A stretch of 64,000 nt of DNA from Pseudomonas brassicacearum (GTDB taxonomy: Bacteria; Pseudomonadota; Gammaproteobacteria; Pseudomonadales; Pseudomonadaceae): positions 1-64,000 of the forward strand of contig NZ_MOBK01000014.1 of assembly GCF_003732265.1 (NCBI RefSeq), in the 5' to 3' direction. Every line of letters starts with the position of its first letter. The stretch's first letter is position 1. Shown here one piece after another: positions 33,781-41,936 of the stretch. Position numbers and translations under genes: made by a program. The notes under the pieces were generated by a model that worked only from the letters and a program-made list of their open reading frames with translations, had not been told where the DNA came from and made no database searches.

Positions 33781-33999
33781 ATGCAAATCGAAACAATCTG
33801 GATCGTACTGACAGCCGTTCTGTTGCTGATCGAGTTGTGGGCGATCAACCGGGTGCGCAAAGCCCAGGGCAAGTCGAGCAACAAACTGTTATGGATCGTG
33901 ATGATCGTGTTTGTGCCACTGTTTGGGGTGATCGCGTGGGCAGTCGCGGGACCGAAACACACCGAACACAACCCGCATGCGCCGCAGGCTGGGCAATGA
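33781..33999 (+). CDS. PLDc_N domain small membrane protein
   Basis: 72 residues with GGAGG ahead of ATG 33781. Two hydrophobic helices (IWIVLTAVLLLIELWAIN and LLWIVMIVFVPLFGVIAWAV) joined by RVRKAQGKSSNK. This is the phospholipase D N-terminal-type (PLDc_N) domain, the membrane anchor of some cardiolipin synthases, here as a stand-alone protein. It follows a PLD-family gene, so a working pair is conceivable, but the domain is common alone in Pseudomonas. Confidence 0.85.
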   Translation: MQIETIWIVLTAVLLLIELWAINRVRKAQGKSSNKLLWIVMIVFVPLFGVIAWAVAGPKHTEHNPHAPQAGQ

Positions 34000-34547
34000 C
34001 GTCGGAGCGTTTGCGCTAAAGATCTGGAAACTGCGCGTGATTCCAAACAACAAAGCCCAGACAACCTGAGCTTTGTTGTCCCCCCAACCACAAGCCCTCT
34101 GTAGGAGCTGTCGAGTGAAACGAGGCTGCGATCTCTTGATCCCGACGTCCGAATTTCGCGTAGGAAACAACCCTCTACACCGAAGGACCTAACCCCCCTC
34201 ACCCGAAGACCGCACCCCACTCCCTACAAAGCGCTTAAACAACACCAAATCCCGTAACAACCAGCGAAGCCTGCGTACGCCTGCGCTTCCGCCGTAATCC
34301 CGGCGCGGACGGCTCTGGTGACACTAAACACGTAGTGATTTCACGTCTGCTATTCAGTTGGATGCTGCCTGGGACACAAGCGGGAAACCCGGTTTTGCGT
34401 CCTACACGGCCGTTTGCAGGCGGTAAAAACGATGCCTATATTCGACCCGTCGCTGACCGCAGTTAGCGATAGGGTTTCGCAGCCCTGAAGAAGACGACAC
34501 ACCGCTAAATGACAACTGTGGCAAACTTCGCCACCGTAACGTTTTAT
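34000..34547. other. 548-bp non-coding region with decayed repeats
   Basis: Holds TGTAGGAGCTGTCGAGTGAAACGAGGCTGCGATC (34101 on), a sequence type common in Pseudomonas intergenic DNA, and a fragment (GCGAAGCCTGCGTACG, 34265) of the type B element. No gene seen in the region; the only open frames lack ribosome sites. Confidence 0.55.
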
Positions 34548-34657
34548 GGCGGCTGTGTGTGGGAGACCTTCGGGTCTGCCGGTTCTTTTGGTTCTTCTCC
34601 CGGTCTGCGAACCCGCACATAGCTGCCACCCATTTGTTTCGCAGCAGAAAGGTGGCG
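34548..34657 (+). promoter_or_regulatory. structured RNA leader candidate upstream of the small DUF6124-like gene
   Basis: GGCGGCTGTGTG (34548-34559) pairs with CACATAGCTGCC (34616-34627): 12 pairs including two G-U. Inside lies AGACC-TTCG-GGTCT, a UUCG tetraloop. GCCACC in the 3' arm region (34625-34630) can instead pair with GGTGGC (34651-34656) just before the coding region, so two folds compete. The gene begins at 34687. Confidence 0.55.
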
Positions 34658-34686
34658 CTTCATAATCCATTGAAGAGCTCATCCTT

Positions 34687-34971
34687 ATGTCCACAAATAC
34701 TCCGCCCCGCCGCTTCACCCCCATGTCCCAACTCGCCACCGAATACCCCGTCCTGCTCATCGACTACGACGCTCCACTGCGCGAACTCCACAACTGCGTC
34801 AGCGAACGCCTCAACGCCGTCCTCAAATACCTCAACCTCATGGCCTGCACCAGCCTCCCCGACTACGCCGAACACGACATCAACACCGTCACCAACATCG
34901 CCCGGATTCTGGTTCAGGATGTGAGCGATGTGTTCCGGGTGATTGAGCAGCGTGGGTTTGATGTGCCTTAG
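34687..34971 (+). CDS. DUF6124/DUF3077-like small protein
   Basis: 94 residues. ATG 34687 (GAAGAGC upstream). Helical after residue 30: LRELHNCVSERLNAVLKYLN, then ARILVQDVSDVFRVIEQ. This resembles the small helical proteins (DUF3077, DUF6124) that occur in many copies in Pseudomonas genomes; function unknown. Preceded by the structured leader and followed by an intrinsic terminator at 34994. Confidence 0.6.
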   Translation: MSTNTPPRRFTPMSQLATEYPVLLIDYDAPLRELHNCVSERLNAVLKYLNLMACTSLPDYAEHDINTVTNIARILVQDVSDVFRVIEQRGFDVP

Positions 34972-34977
34972 GACCAG

Positions 34978-34991
34978 TGACTGCATTTGGC
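34978..34991. repeat. 14-bp direct repeat, left edge of low-GC island
   Basis: TGACTGCATTTGGC, same as 41733-41746. It lies directly before the terminator of the DUF6124-like gene. Everything from here to 41.7 kb is clearly AT-richer. The full ~80-bp form of this repeat is seen at the right end and inside at 37.7 kb. Confidence 0.6.
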
Positions 34992-34993
34992 CG

Positions 34994-35021
34994 AAAAAAA
35001 ACCGCATTACTGCGGTTTTTT
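34994..35021 (+). terminator. intrinsic terminator after the small gene
   Basis: AAAAAAAACCGCA-TTAC-TGCGGTTTTTT: stem AACCGCA/TGCGGTT with A and T runs on either side. Strong bidirectional terminator at the left island edge. Confidence 0.85.
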
Positions 35022-35290
35022 CTGCCTCCCGGAAACCGAGTAACATTGTCAATAGCGTCAATACATCGATGTAAGTCCACCCAAACGCATGCGCAGGAAC
35101 GACCACACTAGCCAATGTTCAAATTTGGTCACGCCCTCTTCCACTGTCGTAAGCTTGGTGGCACTCTGCCAACCCATAGGTAGGCTATCGAGCTATGAAC
35201 ACAACTCATCCCACCTAAAGATCAGCCCCCATGTTTTCTTAAGTCCATGAAACCAAACAAAGCGATCAAAAAACTGGAGCTATCAGCAAC

Positions 35291-35989
35291 ATGGCAATAA
35301 CGGAAAAATCAATAAAATTATTATGGTCAAATGCAGCCGGCCGATGTTCCTTTACTGATTGTGATGAACGGCTAACAGTAGAGCAAGCAGCTAGTTCAGC
35401 TCCTCATACACTCGGAGAGATGGCCCATATCAAGGGCAAAAACACAGGTTCAAATCGGTATGATGAGCATCAAACTGATATGCAGAGAGATGGCTACGAA
35501 AATCTGATCTTATTGTGTCCGAACCACCATACGTTGATAGACAAAGCAGAAAACGAAGAAAAATATTCTGTTGAAATGCTTTTGGAAATGAAAATCCTTC
35601 ATGAAGCCTGCATCTCAAGCCGATTAACCTCAGTGAACATTACTAACATTGAGGATCTAAAAACTGAGATTTCTATTTGTTTGGCAGAAAATCGCCAAGC
35701 ATGGCTTCAATATGGACCACTTTCAGAAAACGCCCAAAAAAGTCCGAATAACGAAAAGCTTTACGCACTATGGCTTTCTGAGCGACTAACAACCATCGTT
35801 CCCAACAACAGAGTAGTTACTAAACTTATTAATAAGCATAGAAAACTATTCCACAGATCAAACCAGCACATTATTAGCCAATTCCTGTCGCATGCAACGA
35901 GCTACGAAAAATGGGTGAATGATGAAGTTCCATATCAAGCTGTACTACGTTTTCCAATAGAGTTTGAAAATTTAATCATGGAGGGCTGA
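35291..35989 (+). CDS. HNH endonuclease with unknown C-terminal domain
   Basis: 232 residues, AT-rich. Residues 1-95 make an HNH/beta-beta-alpha-metal nuclease: Cys19 and Cys24 (CSFTDC), GEMAHIKG (His46), ENLILLCPNHHTLID (Cys76, Asn78, His79/His80). The CxxxxC...CxxH set suggests a structural Zn. The remaining 140 residues are helical and unlike known effector domains I recognise. It is the first of three same-strand genes: the next starts 2 bp after its stop and the third overlaps that one, so the three form one operon. Nuclease activity is inferred from the fold; target DNA unknown. Confidence 0.85.
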   Translation: MAITEKSIKLLWSNAAGRCSFTDCDERLTVEQAASSAPHTLGEMAHIKGKNTGSNRYDEHQTDMQRDGYENLILLCPNHHTLIDKAENEEKYSVEMLLEMKILHEACISSRLTSVNITNIEDLKTEISICLAENRQAWLQYGPLSENAQKSPNNEKLYALWLSERLTTIVPNNRVVTKLINKHRKLFHRSNQHIISQFLSHATSYEKWVNDEVPYQAVLRFPIEFENLIMEG

Positions 35990-35991
35990 AT

Positions 35992-36390
35992 ATGGCGGCT
36001 AAAAACAAAGATTTTCCTTGGATGAGTCACTCCCGCGAATACCAATTCTTCGAAGATAGAATGCATTCACATAGCAAGGTTTCAGCAGTCAGCAAAGTCA
36101 ACGGTGGACTTTACGACATCACACTAAAAAACGGGCAGAAATTAAGAACTTTTATTTGCGAATGCTACAGCTATGGCTTAGCCGAATACTACGAATCAGT
36201 CCAAAACCTAGGCCAGTTAGATATTATAGTGATAAATTCCAACTGGTGTGGTTACTCCATGGAAGCAAAACTTCATTGCCAAGAGATAAAAGTTGGACTT
36301 TTCGATATTCGCGGATTGATGGCTGCGTTAAATCAGCCCAAACACTGGGAATACCTAACGCAATACGAAAGGGAAAACCTCAACAATTGA
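35992..36390 (+). CDS. unrecognised 132-residue protein of the HNH/NTase operon
   Basis: ATG 35992, 2 bp after the HNH stop. Soluble alpha/beta protein with YDITLKNGQKLRTFICECYS, LDIIVINSNWCGYSMEAKLH and IKVGLFDIRGLMAALNQ. The order (acidic start, hydrophobic strand D-I-I-V-I, then E-A-K on a helix) resembles a restriction-endonuclease-like or Rossmann-like core. No full PD-(D/E)XK set is visible, so no activity is claimed. It overlaps the nucleotidyltransferase gene by four bases. Confidence 0.8.
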   Translation: MAAKNKDFPWMSHSREYQFFEDRMHSHSKVSAVSKVNGGLYDITLKNGQKLRTFICECYSYGLAEYYESVQNLGQLDIIVINSNWCGYSMEAKLHCQEIKVGLFDIRGLMAALNQPKHWEYLTQYERENLNN

Positions 36391-36713
36391 AACCAATCTC
36401 TAACGAAGTATTAAGAGTTTACGGATTTGGTTCTTACTTTAATGGAAGCATGAAATTTAATGATATTGACATATTGATAATTCACGAAAAAGCGGAATAT
36501 GATTCATGTCAGCTCGCCATTCTGTGCAAGCAGAAGCTTCGCTCAAACATTGAAAATTCCGACGTAATCATTCTTTCCAAGCCCGAAGAAGTGCAACACT
36601 CATTTATTACGAAGAGTAATGCGAAAAAAATCGGAACTATTTGTGCTCGTTCGATAGAAGAAGACATCAATTGTATTACAAAAAAAATATCCGAAAACAA
36701 CAAATCAAACTAA
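36387..36713 (+). CDS. minimal nucleotidyltransferase (MNT-type) domain protein
   Basis: 108 residues from a TTG at 36387 overlapping the previous stop (TTGA). The NTase motif is clear: GFGSYFNGSMKFNDIDIL gives Gly15-Ser16 and Asp26-x-Asp28; Asp59 (ENSDVIILS) supplies the third carboxylate. So it is a stand-alone polymerase-beta-fold transferase of the MNT type, which in toxin-antitoxin pairs adenylylates a HEPN partner or tRNA. No HEPN gene is adjacent; here it is coupled to an HNH nuclease operon. Note that no ATG is present at this position; the TTG start fits the overlap. Confidence 0.82.
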   Translation: MKPISNEVLRVYGFGSYFNGSMKFNDIDILIIHEKAEYDSCQLAILCKQKLRSNIENSDVIILSKPEEVQHSFITKSNAKKIGTICARSIEEDINCITKKISENNKSN

Positions 36714-36732
36714 CTTTAAGCATCTAGACCAA

Positions 36733-36790
36733 AAGAGGTGACAGACGTACTTATTTAAATAAATCTGCCACCTTTCTTGTGTCAATTTTT
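36733..36790. repeat. AT-rich palindrome
   Basis: AGAGGTGACAGACGTACTTATTT faces AAATAAATCTGCCACCTTTCT, an imperfect inverted repeat in the gap between the convergent NTase and OGG-like genes. Similar to GGGG..CAGATTTATTT-type elements, see also 40124-40167. Could serve as terminator. Confidence 0.5.
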
Positions 36791-36902
36791 AGTAAAAAAG
36801 AGACACATCTATCACCTTACTTCTGAATTGTTTCCGAAATCGACAAAGCTCCAATGCACGTCGCCCCGCAAAAAACATTTACACAGACCATACCTGCTTT
36901 AT

Positions 36903-37613
36903 TTAGACTATTTCAACTTTAAGTGAAACACATGACTCTATCTGCTGCACGATTTTGGTTGGCGCAATCATAAACAACAGCATCTCCACCATGTATAGCT
37001 TACCGCTTTCTCCAAAGACCGATTTTGCCAATTGAACTAGCAATTTACAATAATCGTGATAAGCATTTATATATGACCGATAAGTTACGTCACGCTTGCT
37101 TAACCTAAATATAGTTTGTATATCATATTTGGCAATTTCACCACCACGACCAGCGGGCTGAGGAAAAAGCTCTGGCTTTTCAGTGTGGTTAAACAGCAAC
37201 CAATTTAACGTATATATTGCACGCGAATCATAGATTGCAAATCTGTCAGGATGTATAAATGACGCCACCTTAGAAAGCGAAGAAATACAATCAAAGTTGA
37301 ATTTCGTGAGTCTCTCACCTTCAACCTCGGTCAAGAATTTTAATATTCGTTTGTTATTTTTCTCATGCTGTTTAAAAGAACCAATTCCGCCCCATATCTG
37401 AATCAACCAATAGTGATTATCAAGGCTTTTATCGCTCAGGATTGCATGGCTACAATTTTCTTTAAGATACACATTCCTTGAATATTGATCGACGATATCG
37501 TCTGGGATGTAAAACGGGCAATTTTCGGGTACTTTCCACTCAAACTTATTTATAGGATTTTCAACCGATAGTTGTTTAATAATTTTTTCCAATCTATCCA
37601 CGCTTTTATCCAT
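36903..37613 (-). CDS. OGG/HhH-glycosylase-fold-like protein, unknown role
   Basis: 236 residues, AT-rich. YWLIQIWGGIGSFKQHEKNN, then SSLSKVASFIHPDRFAIYDS and RAIYTLNWLLFNH. Short proteins with WGG and FI-x-P-x-x-FAIYDSR segments have been called 8-oxoguanine DNA glycosylase OGG-fold proteins and occur in defence islands; I recall this from memory and give it as a resemblance only. No HhH-GPD Lys/Asp pair could be confirmed. It is convergent with the NTase operon and alone on its strand. Confidence 0.6.
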   Translation of the reverse strand: MDKSVDRLEKIIKQLSVENPINKFEWKVPENCPFYIPDDIVDQYSRNVYLKENCSHAILSDKSLDNHYWLIQIWGGIGSFKQHEKNNKRILKFLTEVEGERLTKFNFDCISSLSKVASFIHPDRFAIYDSRAIYTLNWLLFNHTEKPELFPQPAGRGGEIAKYDIQTIFRLSKRDVTYRSYINAYHDYCKLLVQLAKSVFGESGKLYMVEMLLFMIAPTKIVQQIESCVSLKVEIV

Positions 37614-38065
37614 CCCCTTTTTTCTTTCTATACCGACTCGACATCTGCTGCGCGAATCCGTTTGGTGACTGCCGGCGAAACAAAAAAGGCCGAGAGCAGC
37701 CCTCCACGAAGGACCGCTATGGGTCGATAGTCACGAAGGGCTGCTGTCGGCCAGAAGCGGACATTCGAAAACGTCTACGAATCTAGGGTCGACTCATTTC
37801 CCCTCAAAACAGATGACTCAAAAGCATCGTCCCACTCCCTTCTCGCCACCACCCTCGCCTTGTCGTTTTCCTGATATGAATCTCAAAGGAGCGAGAGCCA
37901 CTCTCCAGTGCCTGCTGATATGGTGGCATTCTGCTAGAGTGGTCGGCAAGCAGTAAAAGGTCATGGCAGCCACCCGATTCTGTATAAAAAACCGCATGAT
38001 CTACGATTACGTAATTTGTTCTTAAACAATTATAAATCTACAACTCAATAACTAGAGAAGTCAAA
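37614..38065. other. 452-bp gap with a ~80-bp palindromic repeat
   Basis: Contains the GGCCGAGAGCAGCCCT (37688-37703) / AGGGCTGCTGTCGGCC (37737-37752) hairpin. Read on the minus strand from 37770, the repeat GAATGTCCGCTTCTGGCCGA, CAGCAGCCCTTCGTGACTATCG and ACCCATAGCGGTCC has the same plan as the sequence at 41729-41800. Beyond that the gap has promoter-like AT-rich DNA for the gene at 38066. No other gene seen. Confidence 0.6.
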
Positions 38066-40096
38066 TTGCAGAGTTTCAAAGAAAAAGTCAGAGCTAAAAC
38101 AATTCTTGGCCCTACTGAACGAAAGTTCACAATGGCGTCATGGCAAAAGGCGTGGGAAAACGAAAAGACTCATAGCGCTGAAGATCAACATTTGTTTGAG
38201 GGAGGTGAAATTTTTCATGTGATATTCAGCGAAATTAGAACGAAGCTCGGCTCCCTTTACAACGACGAGGCTCCTGCAATATCTCAATCCATGCACCTTG
38301 AACTGCTTAGTGCAATTTCCAATCGAGATGTATCAGTACTAAAAAGAATACAGAAAACAGGTCCAAGGACCGGGCAAAGTATTCACAGTGTTTCAAGCAA
38401 AGCTAATCGATTTGGGATCGAGATATCTTTAGAAGAAATTGCTCACGGTGCTGTTGATGGGTTTGAGCTCGCCATTCTGGAAAGCTTCAAAGCACTCAAA
38501 AACAATCCAATGATTTCACCTGGAAAAAATCCTATTTCCGTGCTGGACTTCGTTAAAATGGAAGCCGACCTTTCTCAATTATACGGAATGTACGATCAGT
38601 ACTGGAAAGCTCTTTTATGGGGTGATTACGAGTTCGCTCTATGCGGTAAAAGCAGTAATGTTTATGAGATCCGCCAGCTACCCACTGATAGGGAGGTATC
38701 TTACGAGCTAACAAGCGTGCGCAAAAATAGACTCGCCATGCAGTCTATAATGCTTCACAACGATCCCATGATAATTAAACTTAATGACCATGATTCGTAC
38801 ATTGTACCAGTGGGCTCAGGAAAGAAAAAAACGCTCAATGCCTCTTCATTGAAGCATGCGTCCGATGATATTAGGTTTTTCAACTCGAAAATTCAAAGCG
38901 AGATACTAAGTCTCGCTGACAGCTTCCCAAACAGCCTCATCGAGGCCCGATTACCTGCCGGTTTCTCAATCAAGGAGGCTTTGGATGTTTTTAGACTTCT
39001 TATATTGTTATCCAAACAGTTCGAAAGTAAATACCCTGCAGATGACAGTGTATACAATCACAAAAAGCTGACAGAATTCAGCTCCAAAGCCAGGAAGCAG
39101 GACTTGCTACTGGCCATCATCAAAGCCTCGGGAATTAAACACCCCAAAGCCAAGCTAATATTAGATTTCATCATTCTTAACGATCATACCAGAGATCTAT
39201 GGAGCCATCCGATTCTGGAAGTCTCACGCGACAAATTGATTTTTTTAACCAGTGCCTTATCAACCCCTATTCTAGTTCGAGTTGTTGAACATTGGCTTGC
39301 TGAACTTGCTGTGAAACTCACAGTTAAAGGTACGCATTACGAAGAGATCTCTTTGAGTGAAATAAATGAAGATTTGCGCTCTAATAAATTTCTGCCTCAT
39401 TCTATTTCAGCATTTTCAAAGCGATTAAAACTTAAATCAGGTGCTGAAGAGGAGATTGATTTAATTTTAAACCTTGGCAGCGTAATCGTAATTGGCGAGG
39501 CTAAGTCAATTGTCACTACAGACTCATCCATCTCCTATTTTCGCACTTATGACACTCTAAAAGGGGCTGCCGACCAAGCGAGAAGAAAATCTATTTTCTT
39601 CGAAAGCAACATCCAAGAACTTTTTGATGCCTTTGGCTGGAACTATGACTCAAGCATCCAATATCAAATTCTTCCAGTAGTATTGAACAGTAACAAAATC
39701 CATTCTGGCTTCCCCATTAATGGCATTCCAGTTGTGGACGAGCAAATTTTCTCAAGATATTTTAGCGCAAATACATTCCCACTGATTACGGTCAAGCGCG
39801 ACGATGGACTCCGTCATGTGGGATGGTTCAAGTTATACGAAAATTACGAACAACTTCAAAACAACTTCAGTTCCTATCTGATGCACCCACCACAACTTTC
39901 AGAAGGTCGTGAAAGCCTTGTTTATAAAACGATGGAAACCCCACAACTCAGTAACTCCTCAGCAAAAATACTGTACAAAAGGATGGTCCCTGGCAACTTC
40001 CCAATAGAGCGTAAAATTTACAAGCGCTACCCGTTACCCCTTCATGTAAGCGAGGATGTAATGACACGCTTGATGGAAATGGCTACTGTCATTTAG
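38066..40096 (+). CDS. 676-residue PD-(D/E)XK nuclease-domain protein
   Basis: TTG start at 38066 has AGAGAAG 7 nt upstream; ATG 38132 is an alternative. Residues 1-440 show no domain I know (mainly helical). Residues 455-515 carry a restriction-endonuclease core: Glu461-Glu463, Asp465 (EEEIDLILN), then VIVIGEAKS with Glu478-Ala-Lys480, and a helix with AADQARRK. That is a full E-x-D-ExK-Q pattern, so metal-dependent cleavage of nucleic acid is likely. Rest of the C-terminus unknown. Single gene in the island, no methyltransferase nearby. Suggests a stand-alone defence or DNA-processing nuclease, not proven. Confidence 0.85.
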   Translation: MQSFKEKVRAKTILGPTERKFTMASWQKAWENEKTHSAEDQHLFEGGEIFHVIFSEIRTKLGSLYNDEAPAISQSMHLELLSAISNRDVSVLKRIQKTGPRTGQSIHSVSSKANRFGIEISLEEIAHGAVDGFELAILESFKALKNNPMISPGKNPISVLDFVKMEADLSQLYGMYDQYWKALLWGDYEFALCGKSSNVYEIRQLPTDREVSYELTSVRKNRLAMQSIMLHNDPMIIKLNDHDSYIVPVGSGKKKTLNASSLKHASDDIRFFNSKIQSEILSLADSFPNSLIEARLPAGFSIKEALDVFRLLILLSKQFESKYPADDSVYNHKKLTEFSSKARKQDLLLAIIKASGIKHPKAKLILDFIILNDHTRDLWSHPILEVSRDKLIFLTSALSTPILVRVVEHWLAELAVKLTVKGTHYEEISLSEINEDLRSNKFLPHSISAFSKRLKLKSGAEEEIDLILNLGSVIVIGEAKSIVTTDSSISYFRTYDTLKGAADQARRKSIFFESNIQELFDAFGWNYDSSIQYQILPVVLNSNKIHSGFPINGIPVVDEQIFSRYFSANTFPLITVKRDDGLRHVGWFKLYENYEQLQNNFSSYLMHPPQLSEGRESLVYKTMETPQLSNSSAKILYKRMVPGNFPIERKIYKRYPLPLHVSEDVMTRLMEMATVI

Positions 40097-40123
40097 TGTG
40101 CAGAAATAGTAAGGATCAATCGA

Positions 40124-40167
40124 AAGGGGCCAGATTTATATTTAAGATAATAAACCCGTCCCCTTTT
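40124..40167. terminator. imperfect palindrome / terminator between convergent genes
   Basis: AAAGGGGCCAGATTTAT opposed by ATAAACCCGTCCCCTTTTT, ending in a T-run. It follows the PD-(D/E)XK gene and resembles the palindrome at 36733. Confidence 0.6.
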
Positions 40168-40279
40168 TGTACTTTTTGCGCCATTGCAGTCAGTCGCAAG
40201 TGCCACAATCGACCCGATACGGGGTGCTGTTGGACTTTTGTCAGCCAAGTAGTGACCGACGATCGCTGCGCCACTAAAT

Positions 40280-41608
40280 TCACACATTTCCCCCGCCGTT
40301 TTCTCGCCGGAATTTTTCAATCACTTCGTCAATTGCTTTGTCAGGATCAGGAGGAATAATGTTCACTGGGATAACGACTTCACAGTCAATCGGCTCGATA
40401 TTTCCACATGTCAGTTCTGCCACCCCATTGCCTAGCACCTTGTAGAAGAATGTCGCATAAGCTCTTACGTCCTCTTCGTTCGGTGAATACTCAGCATACA
40501 GTAGCCCTCCATCCTCAAGATTCGTATGGACACGACCACTTCGATAGTCGAGAAAGAAAATTAGCAGGACCGTTTTTCGTTCATTTATAAGAACTATTTT
40601 GACCACGCCGTCTTGCACAGCATCGACGTGCATCGTCATGTTTTCAAGTCCAGGAATCGGCCCGTCCGGCCACAACCCAACGGAGACCAACTGACCTTGC
40701 AATCCATCTACACTCTCTGGCGTCAGGCCGCTCATCAAGGTCTCTAGCGTGGTCTCGGGCAGCATAGGATTCCACGGCGCAATACGATTCCTGGATCTGT
40801 ACAATGAGCGCGAGTCGGGCACTTTCAGTTCATCACGAATATATATACGAGCTAGTTCCTCCATAATCACTAAATCTGACGAAAGACGCCGTCTATCTGA
40901 GGGAATATCGGGGTCAACAATTTCACCTTCCAGGGACGCGTGAGCAACTGCACATCGTCCGCTATCGTAGAGATGGCGGCTGACATCGACTCCCTCACTG
41001 CGCAATTCTGCTACTCGTTTCGCCGCTCGATCTGTAAGCTTTTCTATATTCTCTTTGATCCAAGTGACTTTCTTCTTTCCCTCCGAAAACTGGGACTCAA
41101 TTACCTTGTAGAAGCTGAGGAAAGCATAACTGTCATGTACTTCGTCGAGTCTCTTACCTTCACGCCAAAATGCTAGTGCCTTGCGTATATTTTCTTGATC
41201 GATGATCGGCATGTGATTGCAATTGAACGATCTCGTTCCTGCTATACCCAACGAAGAAAAAACTGTTCTTGGATTGCCATACAAATTTGCATGAGTACCC
41301 CAAATGTATCCAGATACTTCAACATACCCTCCTAGGAACCAACTCAGGATTGATGTAAAACGATAAACTTTCGTTATCGCTTCATCAGGGTTGTTGTCAT
41401 CGCATGCAACCGTGATCCCTGGCGGGGAGGGTCTTTCACCCTGTGAGCTTCCGCGAAGAAAGTACTCGTCACCGGCGTATTGCACGCAGACGTCTAATGA
41501 AGGCCATGCAATGGAGGAAGCCACACCCGCCGTCAACCATCCCATTCGGCTAGTAAGCTTCCGCATCACCTCGTCACCGAAAGTATGTAAAACGTATGGC
41601 GTTTGCAT
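40280..41608 (-). CDS. MauJ-like protein (442 aa), unknown function
   Basis: The central part resembles proteins labelled methylamine utilisation MauJ: IRKALAFWREGKRLDEVHDS, FLSFYKVIESQF, KKKVTWIKENIEKL, VDVSRHLYDSGRCAVAHASL. A DSGRCAVAHA tract near a helical bundle recalls HEPN-type (R-x4-H) motifs: Arg-Cys-Ala-Val-Ala-His fits R-x4-H. So an RNase-like HEPN core is possible. No methylamine dehydrogenase genes are nearby. Composition is intermediate. ATG 41608; the convergent PD-(D/E)XK gene lies 183 bp away. Confidence 0.65.
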   Translation of the reverse strand: MQTPYVLHTFGDEVMRKLTSRMGWLTAGVASSIAWPSLDVCVQYAGDEYFLRGSSQGERPSPPGITVACDDNNPDEAITKVYRFTSILSWFLGGYVEVSGYIWGTHANLYGNPRTVFSSLGIAGTRSFNCNHMPIIDQENIRKALAFWREGKRLDEVHDSYAFLSFYKVIESQFSEGKKKVTWIKENIEKLTDRAAKRVAELRSEGVDVSRHLYDSGRCAVAHASLEGEIVDPDIPSDRRRLSSDLVIMEELARIYIRDELKVPDSRSLYRSRNRIAPWNPMLPETTLETLMSGLTPESVDGLQGQLVSVGLWPDGPIPGLENMTMHVDAVQDGVVKIVLINERKTVLLIFFLDYRSGRVHTNLEDGGLLYAEYSPNEEDVRAYATFFYKVLGNGVAELTCGNIEPIDCEVVIPVNIIPPDPDKAIDEVIEKFRRENGGGNV

Positions 41609-41936
41609 GCACTTCCCCCTGAATCAAATATTCGAAAACACTCTAGAGAATAGACTCATGTCATTAGGGTGCGGGCATCGGGGTTTATCCCTCCAGGCCG
41701 ACCTGAATCCCTCCTCCTTGGTAGACGCTGAATGACTGCATTTGGCTGCCGATTCCTGCCCGTCATGACAGGCAGTAGTCGACCCTTGGCAGCCGTTCGA
41801 GCGGCCGGATGCGTGGTGCAGTTATGAAATGAAGCCCATTTACTTTGAAAAACCCTGTACCGCGGTTTTCATTGGCAGTGGTGTCGACCGCAGACGCGGC
41901 CTTCGGCAACTGCCACAGGATGGCGTCTATTTTGAA
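41609..41936. other. right edge of the island, repeat and no gene
   Basis: 328 bp. 41729-41800 holds the full-length copy of the repeat (GAATGACTGCATTTGGCTGC ... CAGTAGTCGACCCTTGGC), which starts with the 14-mer found at the left edge. After it the sequence regains core GC content. No coding frame with a ribosome site is apparent. Confidence 0.55.
41733..41746. repeat. 14-bp direct repeat, right edge of low-GC island
   Basis: TGACTGCATTTGGC, identical to 34978-34991, in the same orientation. Confidence 0.6.

Larger units (their letters stand above)
34978..41746. mobile_element. low-GC accessory island bounded by 14-bp direct repeats
   Basis: About 6.8 kb of AT-rich DNA holding six genes with defence-like or unknown functions (HNH, unknown, NTase; OGG-like; PD-(D/E)XK; MauJ-like). 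It sits between the DUF6124-like gene and the putrescine regulator. No integrase, transposase or tRNA end was found, so how it inserted is unknown. Boundaries are inferred from base composition and the repeat. Confidence 0.6.

Noticed and set aside
34350..34760. Minus-strand open frame over the structured leader
   Set aside because: No ribosome site, composition unlike neighbours, and the region is better explained by base-paired RNA on the plus strand.
40093..40320. Minus-strand 75-codon frame between the PD-(D/E)XK and MauJ-like genes
   Set aside because: Overlaps the terminator palindrome and lacks a ribosome site.
34978..41746. Integrative element with tRNA attachment site
   Set aside because: No tRNA gene end, integrase or excisionase was found at either edge; only the 14-bp repeat supports mobility.
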